Numbered from the stretch's first letter, positions 33,244 to 42,739 are shown. The stretch is 64,000 bases of DNA from Arthrobacter sp. KBS0703 (GCF_002008315.2 NZ_MVDG02000001.1:2294001-2358000), one strand, 5' to 3'. The notes: generated from the sequence alone by a model not told the origin. Translations and numbers: made by a program.

Positions 33244-34047
33244 CTAGCTGGCCGGAATGACCAGGCCCTTGTACTTTTCCTGGAGGAAGTCCTTCATGTC
33301 CTGCGACGTGAGGATCTTGTAGAGCTTCTGCACGCGGGGATCGTCCTTCATTTCAGACTTGACCGCGAGAACGTTGTAGTAGGCGCTGTCCTTGCCTTCG
33401 ACGAGGAGCTGCTTGTCGGCGGTGAGGCCGGCCGGAAGGGCGAAAGCCAGCGTGACGATCGCGGCGTCCTTGTCGTTGAGCGCCTGCGGAAGGCTGGCGT
33501 TTTCAATCTCGGTGAACTTCAGGTTCTTCGGGTTCGCCTTGACGTCCTTGAGCGTGATGGGGTTCTCGGCGACCTCGATGAGCCCCTTGGACGCGAGCAG
33601 CTTCAACGCGCGCGACTCGTTCGTGGGGTCGTTGGGGATCGCCACTGACGCGCCGGCGGGGAGTGCGTCCAGGCTCTTCACGTCATTGGAGTACAGGGCC
33701 ATCGGCGGCAGGTACACCTTGCCCACGCTCACCAGGTCCTTGCCGGAGGCCTTGTTGTATGTCGCGAGGAATGTGGTGTTCTGGAAAAGGTTTGCGTCGA
33801 TGTCGCCGTCACTGACGGCGGGGTTCGGCGTGTTGTAGTCGCTGAACTCCTTGTAGTCGACCGTGAGGCCTTCCTTGGAGGCGAGCTCCCGCTGGACGTG
33901 CTTGAGCATGTCGCCGGCGGGCACCGCGAGGGCACCGACCTTGATGGTTCCCGAAGGTGCGGATGAGCCTCCGCTTCCGCAGGCGGAGAGGGCAAGGATG
34001 GCGGCCGCGCCGAGTGCGGCCGCCTTGAGGATGTTCGATCGGATCAT
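33244..34047 (-). CDS. metQ: Methionine ABC transporter substrate-binding lipoprotein
   Basis: Captures methionine at the outer face of the membrane. The 267-aa protein has a lipobox signal peptide (AAILALSACGSGG, Cys about 23) and NlpA/MetQ hallmarks: DYKEFSDYNTPNPAVSDGDIDA with LFQNT, IPNDPTNESRALKLL and the C-terminal YKILTSQDMKDFLQEKYKG. ATG at 34047, 47 bp after metI. Part of metNIQ. Confidence 0.95.
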   Translation of the reverse strand: MIRSNILKAAALGAAAILALSACGSGGSSAPSGTIKVGALAVPAGDMLKHVQRELASKEGLTVDYKEFSDYNTPNPAVSDGDIDANLFQNTTFLATYNKASGKDLVSVGKVYLPPMALYSNDVKSLDALPAGASVAIPNDPTNESRALKLLASKGLIEVAENPITLKDVKANPKNLKFTEIENASLPQALNDKDAAIVTLAFALPAGLTADKQLLVEGKDSAYYNVLAVKSEMKDDPRVQKLYKILTSQDMKDFLQEKYKGLVIPAS

Positions 34048-34094
34048 GGTTTTCTTTCGGAGATGGAGCGGTGGGGATGAAACCGGGGAGGAGG

Positions 34095-34796
34095 TCAGCG
34101 GTGGGAAAGCCTGCGGGCGGCGAAGTTTCCCAGGGACTGGAACAGCTGGACGAGCAGGACAAGCAGGATGACGACGCCGAACATGTACTCGGGGCTGTAG
34201 CGCTGGTAGCCGTAGCGGAAGGCAACATCGCCCAGGCCGCCGCCGCCGACGGCACCGACCATCGCCGAGTATCCGATCAGCCCCACCACCGTGGTGGAGA
34301 GACCCAGCGCCAGGGCGGGCACGGCCTCGGCAACGAGGACCTTGGTGAGGATGGTCCACCGCGTGGCACCCAGTGATTGGGCGGCTTCGACCAGGCCGGT
34401 CGGCACCTCGCGGATGCCGATTTCGACGAGCCTGGCGAAGAAGGGCACGCCGGCAATCGTGAGCGGGACAATGGCAGCAGTGGGGCCGATAAACGATCCC
34501 ACCAGCAGGCGGGTGAAGGGGATGAGCAGGATCATCAGGATGATGAAGGGAATGGAGCGCCCCATGTTCACGAGGACGTCGAGGACCCGGTTGAGCGCAA
34601 TTCCGAGAATCCGGCTTCCGAACGGCTTGCCGAGCAGCCCGCCTGCCTCCGTCGTGACAAGCAGCACGCCGACTGCGAGGCCGAAGACAATTGTCAGCAA
34701 CAGGCTCACGCCCACCGTGTAGAACGTCTCCCCCGCGCCTTTGAGGATGGTGTCCAGCAGGTCGGCCCAGAAATAGGGGTCGTTGCGGTCGATCAC
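34095..34796 (-). CDS. metI: Methionine ABC transporter permease
   Basis: Integral membrane subunit (233 aa, about five helices) with the binding-protein-dependent transport (EAA) loop GLVEAAQSLGATRWTILTKV. ATG overlaps the metN stop by 4 bp (34793-34796). Confidence 0.95.
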   Translation of the reverse strand: MIDRNDPYFWADLLDTILKGAGETFYTVGVSLLLTIVFGLAVGVLLVTTEAGGLLGKPFGSRILGIALNRVLDVLVNMGRSIPFIILMILLIPFTRLLVGSFIGPTAAIVPLTIAGVPFFARLVEIGIREVPTGLVEAAQSLGATRWTILTKVLVAEAVPALALGLSTTVVGLIGYSAMVGAVGGGGLGDVAFRYGYQRYSPEYMFGVVILLVLLVQLFQSLGNFAARRLSHR

Positions 34797-35773
34797 TTGA
34801 TTACCTCCACGAAAAGTCCCTGCGAACGCAGGTCGGCAACAGCAGCGTCGACGGTTTCCTGGTCACCGGGAAGTTCCAGCCGGGTCCGGCCGGTCTGGCG
34901 CCCGTGGATGGTTTCCACGGCGGCACCGAGGATCCCGACGTCGAGCCCGTGCTGGCGCGCCAGCTGGGCGATCACAGGGCGGTCGGTCGGGATGCCGGTG
35001 AAGGTGATTTCGACAACCGAGCCCGAGGTTTCGGGGATTTCGCCCAACGGAAAGAGCGCCTGTCCGAGCAGGGACTTCTCGGTGGTCAGGAGTTTCTCGA
35101 CCGGCCCCTGCTCAAGGATCCGGCCCTGGCTCATGACGGCCGCGGAATCACAGATTCTCTTGACCACGTCCATCTCGTGCGTGATCAGCAGCACTGTCAG
35201 CCCGAGGTCCTTGCTGAGCTGGCGGATCAGGTCCAGGATCTGGCGTGTGGTTTCGGGGTCCAGCGCGGAGGTGGCTTCGTCGCTCAGCAGCACGGTCGGG
35301 TTGGACGCCAGCGCGCGGGCGATCCCGACGCGCTGCTTCTGGCCGCCGGACAGCTGCGCGGGGTACGCGGCGGCTTTGCCCTGCAGCCCCACCAGTTCAA
35401 GGATCTCGAGGGCGCGCCGCCGGCGTTCGCTGCGGCCCGCGCCGGTGATTTCCAGTGAGAGTTCAACGTTGGCCTTCACGGTCCGGCTGCTGAGCAGGTT
35501 GAAGTGCTGGAAGATCATGCCGATGTCGTGGCGTGCTCGCCGCAGTTCGGTGCCCGCCAGACTCGTCATGTCCCTGCCCGCAACGTGGACACTTCCGGAG
35601 TCCGGCTGTTCCAGCGAGTTGATCGTACGGATCAGCGTGCTCTTTCCGGCACCACTTTGGCCGACGACGCCGAAAATCTCGCCCCGTTCCACGGTCAGCG
35701 TCACATCGTCAAGGGCGCGGACCTGCGAGGCCCCGGAGCCATAGCTCTTGACGACGCGGCTCACCGAGATCAT
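34793..35773 (-). CDS. metN: Methionine ABC transporter ATP-binding protein
   Basis: ATPase of the methionine importer (326 aa). Walker A GQSGAGKST (about 38-46), Q-loop MIFQHFNLL, signature LSGGQKQR and Walker B VLLSDEATSALD. A C-terminal NIL domain (about 250-326) is the methionine-sensing trans-inhibition module. The ATG at 35773 has AAAAGGAG upstream. No SAM riboswitch is apparent in the 149 bp to the Nudix gene. Confidence 0.95.
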   Translation of the reverse strand: MISVSRVVKSYGSGASQVRALDDVTLTVERGEIFGVVGQSGAGKSTLIRTINSLEQPDSGSVHVAGRDMTSLAGTELRRARHDIGMIFQHFNLLSSRTVKANVELSLEITGAGRSERRRRALEILELVGLQGKAAAYPAQLSGGQKQRVGIARALASNPTVLLSDEATSALDPETTRQILDLIRQLSKDLGLTVLLITHEMDVVKRICDSAAVMSQGRILEQGPVEKLLTTEKSLLGQALFPLGEIPETSGSVVEITFTGIPTDRPVIAQLARQHGLDVGILGAAVETIHGRQTGRTRLELPGDQETVDAAVADLRSQGLFVEVIK

Positions 35774-35922
35774 GGGGCTCCTTTTAAGAATGCGTGGCAG
35801 TCCCCGTCGGAGATGTCCAAGGGGTGGACGCAGCGGCGGCGTCCAGCATATAGATTCTGCCAAGGCGCACACAGCCGCCCCAAATCCGAACAATACGCAC
35901 GAATATGCGGCCGGGGGGCCAG

Positions 35923-36381
35923 TTAATTCCGGCGGATGGAGTCGGCGCGCACCGGGGCGGCCAGTGTTTTGAGCAGCGCCCGGACAATGGGGAGGTCCGC
36001 CGGGATCCACGGCAGCGTGAGAGCATCGTCACACTCACGGAGGCTGACCCACTGGAGTTCGTCATGGTCCTCGAGCGGAAGGGGCTCGCCCCCTGCGATC
36101 TCCGCGAACCACACGCGCATGGAAGCGCGCTCATTCAGCGGCCACCCCGTGCCGTCCGGAGCCTGCAGTTCAGCGCCCAGCCGGACGGTTATGCCCAGCT
36201 CCTCGTGAAGTTCCCGGTGCAGCGCAACCTCGGGGGCCTCGCCGGGTTCCACCTTGCCGCCGGGAAATTCCCACATGCCGGCAAACTGCGGGGGTGCCGT
36301 CCTCCGCGCGACGAGGAGCCGGCAGGGATCCGCCAGAGAATCAAGGACGGCGCCGCCCACCACCTGGATAAGTTCAGTCAC
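35923..36381 (-). CDS. Nudix hydrolase, MutT/8-oxo-dGTPase type
   Basis: The 152-aa protein has the Nudix box GGKVEPGEAPEVALHRELHE followed by ELGI, and N-terminal LLVARRTAPPQFAGMWEFPG typical of MutT pool-cleaning enzymes that hydrolyse oxidised nucleoside triphosphates. Located upstream of metNIQ on the same strand but 149 bp apart, so probably independent. Confidence 0.88.
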   Translation of the reverse strand: MTELIQVVGGAVLDSLADPCRLLVARRTAPPQFAGMWEFPGGKVEPGEAPEVALHRELHEELGITVRLGAELQAPDGTGWPLNERASMRVWFAEIAGGEPLPLEDHDELQWVSLRECDDALTLPWIPADLPIVRALLKTLAAPVRADSIRRN

Positions 36382-36550
36382 GGCCCCAGTCTATGGGGCG
36401 CCATGCGGCAGAATGGAAAGAGCGGGAATACCGGCCGCGCCTTCGCCGTTGAAAATTCAGATCCAAAAATACGATTTGTTGCGCGCTTTTGCCGGTCCCG
36501 CCCGGCCCGCTGAGGCGGTTCACCACCTTACGTTCGCGAAAAGAAGGCAC

Positions 36551-37759
36551 ATGACGACCACTGTTACCGCGCCCGGCAAACTCAAGTCCGGCGCCACCCA
36601 CCCGGGACTGGCCATCCTTGCCCTGGCCATGGGAGGCTTCGGCATCGGAGTCACGGAGTTCGCCATGATGGGGCTGCTCAAAGAGGTTGAGCTGGGGCTG
36701 GGCATCAGCACGCCGGAGGCCGGCCACCTGATCTCGGCCTACGCCCTGGGCGTCGTCATCGGCGCTCCCCTGCTGGCGGCCGTCGGCGCGAAGCTTCCGC
36801 GCAAGCACCTGGCGCTGGGCCTCATGCTGTTCTTCAGCGTCGCCAATCTGACGTCGTTCATCGCCCCCGATTACGGAAGCATGCTGGTGTCGCGCTTCGC
36901 CGCCGGGCTGCCGCACGGTGCGTTCTTCGGCGTGGCGGCCGTCATTGCGGCCTCACTCGTGGCACCCACAAAGCGGGGCTGGGCCATCTCGATGGTCATG
37001 GCCGGACTGACCGTTTCCAATGTCATCGGCGTACCCTTCGCCACGTGGCTCGGCCAGGCCTTCGGCTGGCGGCTGCTCTTCGTCCTGGTGGGAGCGCTCG
37101 GGCTGGTCACCCTGGCGCTGATCTGGCGGTTCGTCCCGTTCCAGACGGTGCACGCCGACGCCAGCATCCGCAGGGAACTGGGCGCGCTCAAACGCCCGCA
37201 GGTCTGGCTCGCCCTGATGATCGGCGTCGTCGGGTTCGGCGGGTTCTTCGCTACCTACACCTACATCGCCCACACCATGACGTCCGTAGCCGGCATCCCG
37301 TCGGCGCTGCTGCCGTTCGTTGTGGCCCTCTATGGCCTGGGAATGGTGGCAGGCAATATTGTGGGAGGCCGGATCGCGGACAAATCCGTCATGGGAACCA
37401 TCTACCGGGTCCTGCCCGCCATCGCGGTTGCCCTGGTCGTTTACGCCGTCGCTGTGCACTGGCCGTGGTCGGCATTCGTGATGGTCTTCGTCGTGGGAGC
37501 GGCCGGTTCCATGCTGGTCCCGGCACTGCAGACCCGCCTGCTGGACGCGTCGCCGGACGCGCCGTCGCTGGCGTCCTCGCTCAACCACGCGGCATTGAAC
37601 GTGGCGAACGCCCTGGGCGCCTTCCTGGGCGGCCTGGTCATCGCCTGGGGCTGGGGCTATGTCGCGCCCGCCCTCGTGGGGGCCGTGCTCGCCGTTCTGG
37701 GACTCGGCGTCGCGGTCCTCAGCGGCATGCTGGAACGTAAAAAGCCGCTGACCGCGTAA
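36551..37759 (+). CDS. MFS transporter, DHA1-type exporter
   Basis: 402 aa with about twelve hydrophobic segments. It has the TEFAMMGLLKEV opening and the LISAYALGVVIGAPLLAAVGA and FAAGLPHGAFFGVAAVIAAS motifs typical of the AraJ/YdhP-like proton-driven exporters. ATG at 36551 with GAAGG 6 nt upstream. The frame is open for 297 bp upstream of it, but that stretch overlaps the Nudix gene and is not coding. Substrate unknown; convergent with the CDF gene. Confidence 0.9.
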   Translation: MTTTVTAPGKLKSGATHPGLAILALAMGGFGIGVTEFAMMGLLKEVELGLGISTPEAGHLISAYALGVVIGAPLLAAVGAKLPRKHLALGLMLFFSVANLTSFIAPDYGSMLVSRFAAGLPHGAFFGVAAVIAASLVAPTKRGWAISMVMAGLTVSNVIGVPFATWLGQAFGWRLLFVLVGALGLVTLALIWRFVPFQTVHADASIRRELGALKRPQVWLALMIGVVGFGGFFATYTYIAHTMTSVAGIPSALLPFVVALYGLGMVAGNIVGGRIADKSVMGTIYRVLPAIAVALVVYAVAVHWPWSAFVMVFVVGAAGSMLVPALQTRLLDASPDAPSLASSLNHAALNVANALGAFLGGLVIAWGWGYVAPALVGAVLAVLGLGVAVLSGMLERKKPLTA

Positions 37760-37808
37760 CCAAGGGGCACGCGGCCAGCGGCCGGAAGACGGGATGGCGC
37801 CCGGGGTG

Positions 37809-38762
37809 TCAGGCTCCGGAGTCCCCCGCGAACGCCTGTCCGCTGGGCAGTTCAGCACGGTGCACGTCCGGCTCAAGGTAGATGACCCTGGCAATCGGCA
37901 CGGCCGTGCGGATACGCGCTTCGGCGGCGTCAATGAGCCTGGCGATGTCCAGTCCGGACTCCGCGGCACCCACGGTGATCTTGGCGGCCACGAGCAGTTC
38001 CTCGGGCCCGAGGTGGAGGGTCTTGAGGTGGATGATGCCCGTCCCGTCGGACTCGATGGCCGCCCTGATCTTGGCAACGTCGTCCCGCGTCGCGGATTCA
38101 CCCAGCAGCAGCGATTTCGTCTCCATGGCCAGGATGACGGCGATGGCCACGAGCAGCAGCCCGATCATGCCCGTGCCGAGTGCATCCCAGATGCCGTTCC
38201 CCGTGATCAAGGTCAGGCCGACGCCGAAGAGCGCAAACACAAGGCCAAGCAGTGCGCCCAGGTCTTCCAGCAGGATCACGGGCAGCTCGGGCTGTTTGGC
38301 GTTCCGCACGAACTTGACCCAGGTCTGGTTGCCGCGGATGTGGTTCGATTCGACGATGGCCGTCCGGAACGAGAAGGACTCAGCGATGATCGCGCCCACC
38401 AGCACGGCGAGCGGAACCCACCAGAAGTCGCCCTCGATGGCGTGCGGGTGCTGGATCTTTTCCCACGCCTCATACAGGGCAAACAGGCCGCCGACGCTGA
38501 ACAGCACAATCGAGACGATGAACGCGTAAATGTAACGTTCGCGGCCGTAGCCAAAGGGGTGTTCCTCGCTGGCAGCCTTCTGGGCACGCTTTCCACCCAC
38601 GAGCAGCAGGAGCTGGTTTCCGGAGTCGGCCACCGAGTGGATGGCTTCGGCCAGCATGGAGGACGACGTCGTCAGAATGAATGCGACGAACTTCAAGACA
38701 GCGATGGTCAGGTTTGCAGCCAGAGCCGCGACGATCGCCTTGGTACCGCCAGTTGCAGCCAA
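37809..38762 (-). CDS. Cation diffusion facilitator (CDF) metal transporter
   Basis: Divalent-metal/proton antiporter (317 aa), six predicted helices. The metal-site motif HSVADSGNQ on TM2 and ...LEDLGALLGLVFAL on TM5 are visible, along with a cytosolic C-terminal domain. The TM2 motif in this protein is HxxxD, as in Zn/Fe-type CDFs, but metal preference cannot be assigned. Confidence 0.9.
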   Translation of the reverse strand: MAATGGTKAIVAALAANLTIAVLKFVAFILTTSSSMLAEAIHSVADSGNQLLLLVGGKRAQKAASEEHPFGYGRERYIYAFIVSIVLFSVGGLFALYEAWEKIQHPHAIEGDFWWVPLAVLVGAIIAESFSFRTAIVESNHIRGNQTWVKFVRNAKQPELPVILLEDLGALLGLVFALFGVGLTLITGNGIWDALGTGMIGLLLVAIAVILAMETKSLLLGESATRDDVAKIRAAIESDGTGIIHLKTLHLGPEELLVAAKITVGAAESGLDIARLIDAAEARIRTAVPIARVIYLEPDVHRAELPSGQAFAGDSGA

Positions 38763-38907
38763 GGGAACTTCACCTCTTCACAGGAAATTACAAGGGAATG
38801 GATAGGCCGCCTACCGCAGCCGTCTAGTAAATACCGTACCCGGCCGGTCCGCGGCAGTGCACCAGGCATGACGCGCTGGCGCCACGAAAACCTTGAAACT
38901 AAGCGTG

Positions 38908-38936
38908 CTGACAAATAATCGTGCGCTGTGTTAGCT
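38908..38936 (+). promoter_or_regulatory. Candidate sigma-A promoter of the GlsB-like gene
   Basis: CTGACA, a 17-bp spacer and TTAGCT, 57 bp before the start codon of the small membrane protein gene. Confidence 0.5.
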
Positions 38937-38992
38937 TGAAGCCATATCGGGACTGACACGAATCGATCCCGACGAATATGAAGGAGGAGACA

Positions 38993-39259
38993 ATGGGTTT
39001 TCTTGCTTGGATTATTCTCGGCCTGATCGTAGGCGCAATTGTTAAGGCCGTTATGCCCGGTAGGGTTGGCGGCGGCTGGGTCACCAGCTTGGTATTGGGC
39101 GTCGTAGGCGCCATCGTTGGTGGCTGGATCGGCAGCCTTCTCTTCGGCAAGGGTGACCTGGCGTTCTTCGACCTCGGCACCTGGATCCTCGCCATTATCG
39201 GCGGCTTGGTAGTCGCCGGTGTCTACGGGGCCATCACCGGCCGCAACCGGACCACCTAA
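38993..39259 (+). CDS. GlsB/YeaQ/YmgE-family small stress membrane protein
   Basis: 88 aa, almost entirely three hydrophobic glycine-rich segments (AWIILGLIVGAIVKAVMPG, SLVLGVVGAIVGGWIGSLLF, TWILAIIGGLVVAGVYGAI) ending in the basic GRNRTT. This is the transglycosylase-associated/GlsB family, linked to general stress in other bacteria; the molecular role is unknown. A very strong ribosome site AAGGAGGAGA (38981-38990) selects the ATG at 38993 over the one at 38978. Confidence 0.92.
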   Translation: MGFLAWIILGLIVGAIVKAVMPGRVGGGWVTSLVLGVVGAIVGGWIGSLLFGKGDLAFFDLGTWILAIIGGLVVAGVYGAITGRNRTT

Positions 39260-39306
39260 GACCACGAGGCGCTGGTCAGCCGGAAGGCATGCCAGCTGCA
39301 CATAGG

Positions 39307-39344
39307 AAAGCGGGGACCCACCAGCCGGTGGGTCCCCGCTTTTC
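39307..39344. terminator. Strong bidirectional terminator
   Basis: A 16-bp perfect stem AAAGCGGGGACCCACC / GGTGGGTCCCCGCTTT with loop AGCC and a T tract on both strands. It serves the GlsB-like gene and trmH (and so the end of the infC operon). Confidence 0.95.
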
Positions 39345-39357
39345 TTGCGCCGGGCGC

Positions 39358-40269
39358 TTACTTAGGCCCGGACGGGACCGGCTGCTGGGAACGGGCACTC
39401 GCGTAAAGGCAGACGGTGGCCGCGGTGCCGAGGTTCAGGCTTTCGGCTTCCCCATAGACCGGCACGGCCACCCGGTGGTCGGCCAGCGCGATCTCGTCCT
39501 CGGACAGGCCTTGGGCCTCGTTGCCGAAGAGCCAGGCCGTGGGGCTCTCCAGCGCATATACCGACTCGGCCGCCGAGGCCCCCAGGCGGCGGGCCGCGTT
39601 CTCGTCCTGGAGACGGTCCAGGTTCAGCTGGCCTTGGCCGTCCGCCGCGAGGACCCCGATGCCGCGTTCCTTGCAGCGGGCCACCAGGTCCCCGACCTCA
39701 GCGCCGAGCACCACGGGCAGGTGGAAGAGGGATCCGGCCGTCGAGCGCACGGCCTTGGGGTTATAGATGTCAACGCTGGAGGCTGTCAGGATGACGGCGT
39801 CGGCGCCGGCCGCGTCGGCCGCCCGGAGCACGGTTCCGGCGTTGCCGGGGTCGCGGACCTGGCACAGCACGGCAACCAGCTGCGGGCCGGCGTCGAGCAC
39901 CTGCTCGAGGCCTACATCCAGGAAACCGCAGACCGCGAGAATGCCCTGCGGGGTGACCGTATCCGCCATCGCGGCCAGCACTTCGTCGGTGGCAAGGTAT
40001 GCCGTGGTGCCCTCGGCGAGTGTCTCCAGATCCGGGTGCCGGTCCAGGCAGGACTCGCTTGCGTAGACCTCATAGACGATGCCGGGTTCCCCCGCGGCAA
40101 CCCGCTTCTGATGCAGCGTCAGGGCTTCGCGCACGGCCTGCGGCCCCTCGGCCAGGAACTCGCGGCGCTTTAAACGGGCCGGGCGCCCGGCAAGCTGTGC
40201 CACCTTCCTCACCCGATCAGCTCGGGGGTTGGAAAGCGGAAAGTCTTGCGGGCGCCCGGTTTCGTTCAT
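39358..40269 (-). CDS. TrmH-family (SpoU) RNA 2'-O-methyltransferase
   Basis: The 303-aa protein has an N-terminal substrate-binding domain (RREFLAEGPQAVREA) and the knotted SPOUT motifs DPGNAGTVLRAADAAGAD, LFGNEAQGL and VPVYGEAESLNLGTAATVC, which bind SAM and the target ribose. The target (23S rRNA or tRNA) cannot be assigned. It follows rplT by 52 bp, a common arrangement in actinobacteria. Confidence 0.93.
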   Translation of the reverse strand: MNETGRPQDFPLSNPRADRVRKVAQLAGRPARLKRREFLAEGPQAVREALTLHQKRVAAGEPGIVYEVYASESCLDRHPDLETLAEGTTAYLATDEVLAAMADTVTPQGILAVCGFLDVGLEQVLDAGPQLVAVLCQVRDPGNAGTVLRAADAAGADAVILTASSVDIYNPKAVRSTAGSLFHLPVVLGAEVGDLVARCKERGIGVLAADGQGQLNLDRLQDENAARRLGASAAESVYALESPTAWLFGNEAQGLSEDEIALADHRVAVPVYGEAESLNLGTAATVCLYASARSQQPVPSGPK

Positions 40270-40321
40270 ATAAGAACCTTAGTGGCAGTTGCCACCCGTC
40301 CTTGAACCACCTGTTGCTGTA

Positions 40322-40798
40322 CTACTCGGCAGCGGCTGCAGCCGGCTTCTTCGCAGCAGTCTTCTTGGCGGCAGGCTTCTTAGCAGCCTTTGCCTTGGGA
40401 GCCGCAGCAGCTTCAGCCTTGACGGCGGGAGCGGACGTGTCGGCGGGCAGGGAGTCCTTGGCGACCTTGACCAGCGCGGCGAAGGCGTTGGCGTCGGAGA
40501 CAGCCAGCTCGGCCAGCATGCGGCGGTCAACCTCGACCTCAGCGGCCTTCAGGCCCTGGATCAGTCGGTTGTAGGTCAGTCCGTTGGCGCGGGATGCAGC
40601 GTTGATGCGCTGGATCCACAGGCGGCGGAAGTCGCCCTTCTTCTTCTTGCGGTCACCGTAGCTGTACACAAACGAGTGCAGCAGCTGCTCTTTGGCCTTG
40701 CGGTACAGGCGTGAGCGCTGTCCACGGTAACCTTTGGCGCGTTCGAGGATAACCCGGCGCTTCTTGTGGGCGTTTACCGCCCGCTTCACACGTGCCAC
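40322..40798 (-). CDS. rplT: 50S ribosomal protein L20
   Basis: The conserved L20 core spans residues 1-120 ([20 protein letters not shown] onward, with [17 protein letters not shown]). It is followed by an extra ~38-residue Ala/Lys/Pro-rich tail ([20 protein letters not shown]), absent from most L20 proteins (118-120 aa). Third gene of infC-rpmI-rplT. Confidence 0.97.
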   Translation of the reverse strand: MARVKRAVNAHKKRRVILERAKGYRGQRSRLYRKAKEQLLHSFVYSYGDRKKKKGDFRRLWIQRINAASRANGLTYNRLIQGLKAAEVEVDRRMLAELAVSDANAFAALVKVAKDSLPADTSAPAVKAEAAAAPKAKAAKKPAAKKTAAKKPAAAAAE

Positions 40799-40916
40799 GT
40801 GCGTACTCCTTCAAAAATCTGCTCCCAAGCGTCTACTGCCGGTAACCCGGCCGGCCTGAGAAGGCTTATTGGTAGTTGACTGGTGCCAGGTGGCAGTCAG
40901 TCAGAATGCTTGGAAA

Positions 40917-41111
40917 TTAGATGCCGAGCATCTTCCGGATGACCTTGGCGTCGCCCTTGAAGACGATCTTGTCGCCGGCGAGGCGGCGGGTCAGCCTGGA
41001 GGACTTGTGCTCGAGGTAGTGGCGGCGGTTGGCCTGCTGGCGGCGCAGCTTGCCGCTGCCGGTCAGCTTGAAGCGCTTCTTAGCACCACTGTGGGTCTTC
41101 ATCTTCGGCAT
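40917..41111 (-). CDS. rpmI: 50S ribosomal protein L35
   Basis: 64 aa: [20 protein letters not shown] followed by the basic core ending [12 protein letters not shown] at 41111; a run of open frame upstream is not part of the gene. It lies between infC and rplT. Confidence 0.97.
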   Translation of the reverse strand: MPKMKTHSGAKKRFKLTGSGKLRRQQANRRHYLEHKSSRLTRRLAGDKIVFKGDAKVIRKMLGI

Positions 41112-41229
41112 GGGAACCGATCTCCTAACGTATCCGCGGACAATGTCCGCAGTTCTTTCGTGCAGCCGCCCCTGCGGGCGGCATGCTGGTTGCTGACTGC
41201 CTGAAGGCGATACCTTCCGCAGTTGTGAA

Positions 41230-42400
41230 CTAAGTGGTCTTCTTGCCTGCCGGCTTCGGCGTGGCACGCGGCGCGGGGCGCGCAGCGGGCAGATGTGTAT
41301 AAGAGACAGGCCGGCCTGGCCACCGGCTTGGGCGGAGCAGGAACAGCTGCAGGCTTCGGCGCTGCCGGAGCAGCCTTCTCAGCCTCTGTCTCTTATACAC
41401 ATCTAGCAGGTGCTGCCGCCTTCGGTGCCACCGGCGCTGCAGCCTCGGGAGCAGCCGCCTTCGGAGCAACAGGTGCTGCCGCCTTGGGCGCAGCGGTTGC
41501 TGCCTTGGGAGCAGCCGCTGCGGGAGCCTCGCGCTTCGGCTCGGCCTCCTTGACAGCCTTGGGTGCTTCCGCCTTCGGGGCTTCAGCCTTCGGTGCTTCA
41601 GCCTTCGGTGCTTCCTCGGCGGGAGCTTCGGCAGCCGGAGCCGCTTCGGCCGGAGCCGAAGGCGCTTCGACGGCGGCTTCCGGAGCGGCCGTCTCAGCTG
41701 CTGCCGGGGCGTCCTGCACGGTTTCCTCCGTGGAAACCTGGAAGCCTTCCGGCAGAAGGTCGGCGAGCGACTGTGTCAGCGGTGCCTGATCGTCACCCGA
41801 GGTGTCGACGCGGCCCGATGCCTTCGCTTCGTTCTGGGCCTTGGCTTCGGCACGCTGCGTTGCACGGCGGGCTTCGGCCTTGGCCTCCGCCTTGTTCTTC
41901 AGCGGACCGATCACCATGACCATGTTGCGGCCATCGATGCGCGGGCTCGACTCAACCACGCCAACTTCATTGACGTCTTCGGCGAAGCGCTGGAGCAGGC
42001 GCAGGCCCATTTCGGGGCGCTGCTGTTCGCGGCCACGGAACTGGATCATGGCCTTGACCTTGTCCCCGGCTCCAAGGAAGCGCAGGGCGTGGCCGCGCTT
42101 GGTCTCGTAGTCGTGGGTGTCGATCTTCAGGCGGAACCGGATTTCCTTCAGAACCGTGTTGGTCTGGTTCTTGCGGGCCTCACGGGCCTTGACTGCGGCC
42201 TCGTACTTGTACTTGCCGAAGTCCATCAGCTTGCACACCGGAGGCTTGGCCTGCGGTGCAACTTCAACGAGATCAAGATCGGACTCGGCAGCCAGACGCA
42301 GGGCATCCTCAATACGGACGATTCCTACCTGTTCGCCGGCAGGGCCGACCAGCCGCACCTCAGGGACGCGGATACGCTCATTGATTCTTGGCTCGCTAAT
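41230..42400 (-). CDS. infC: Translation initiation factor IF-3 with long low-complexity tail (AUU start; interrupted by adapters)
   Basis: Binds the 30S subunit and checks start-codon selection. The start is ATT at 42398-42400, read as [20 protein letters not shown], with AGGAG 7 nt upstream. A non-canonical AUU is the hallmark of IF-3 autoregulation. The core (about 1-175) includes [14 protein letters not shown] and [16 protein letters not shown] very long Ala/Pro/Glu/Lys tail follows, with four APKAE repeats. Adapters at 41386-41404 and 41291-41309 break the tail. The frame resumes between them ([18 protein letters not shown]) and after them (PAAR...PKPAGKKTT) to a TAG at 41230-41232. Residues are probably missing at both breaks. 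Confidence 0.93.
41291..41309. other. Single Nextera mosaic end (assembly artefact)
   Basis: AGATGTGTATAAGAGACAG within the infC tail; right partner of the copy at 41386-41404, leaving a 76-bp native islet between them. Confidence 0.97.
41386..41404. other. Single Nextera mosaic end (assembly artefact)
   Basis: CTGTCTCTTATACACATCT within the repetitive infC tail, facing the copy at 41291-41309. Confidence 0.97.
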
Positions 42401-42449
42401 GTTAAAGCTCCTGTGTTCGTGATGGGTATTCCACCGGCAAAATAGAGAA

Positions 42450-42479
42450 GGCCCCCAATTGCCGGAGCAATCGAAGGCC
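42450..42479 (-). terminator. Attenuator-like hairpin in the infC leader
   Basis: On the minus strand GGCCTTCGATTGC pairs with GCAATTGGGGGCC (13 bp including GU pairs, loop TCCG), followed by the T-rich TTCTCTATTTT. It ends about 50 nt upstream of the infC AUU codon, within a leader of up to ~340 nt. This is the position of premature-termination control known for infC-rpmI-rplT leaders in other phyla. Confidence 0.6.
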
Positions 42480-42739
42480 TCGAGGATCGGATGCGCAGGC
42501 CCCGCAGGGACTGCACGCACTTTCCCAGGCTCCTGCCTGATGAAAACGCCCGACCTTTACCCGGCAACCTTGCTTCCCGTAACTACTCGGAAAAACGGCT
42601 GACGCGGGTGGGAGAGAACTCCGCTTGCAAACTGAATGTCAATTCTACAGAAAGATTCCCGCTTCCCGCACATTGCGGGCATTGGGTCTCATCCACGGCA
42701 AAATAACGACATCCAGTCGGTCTGTGACAAGCTTACCGT

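Noticed and set aside
35774..35922. SAM riboswitch upstream of metNIQ
   Set aside because: The conserved SAM-I/SAM-II core elements are not recognisable and the region is short.
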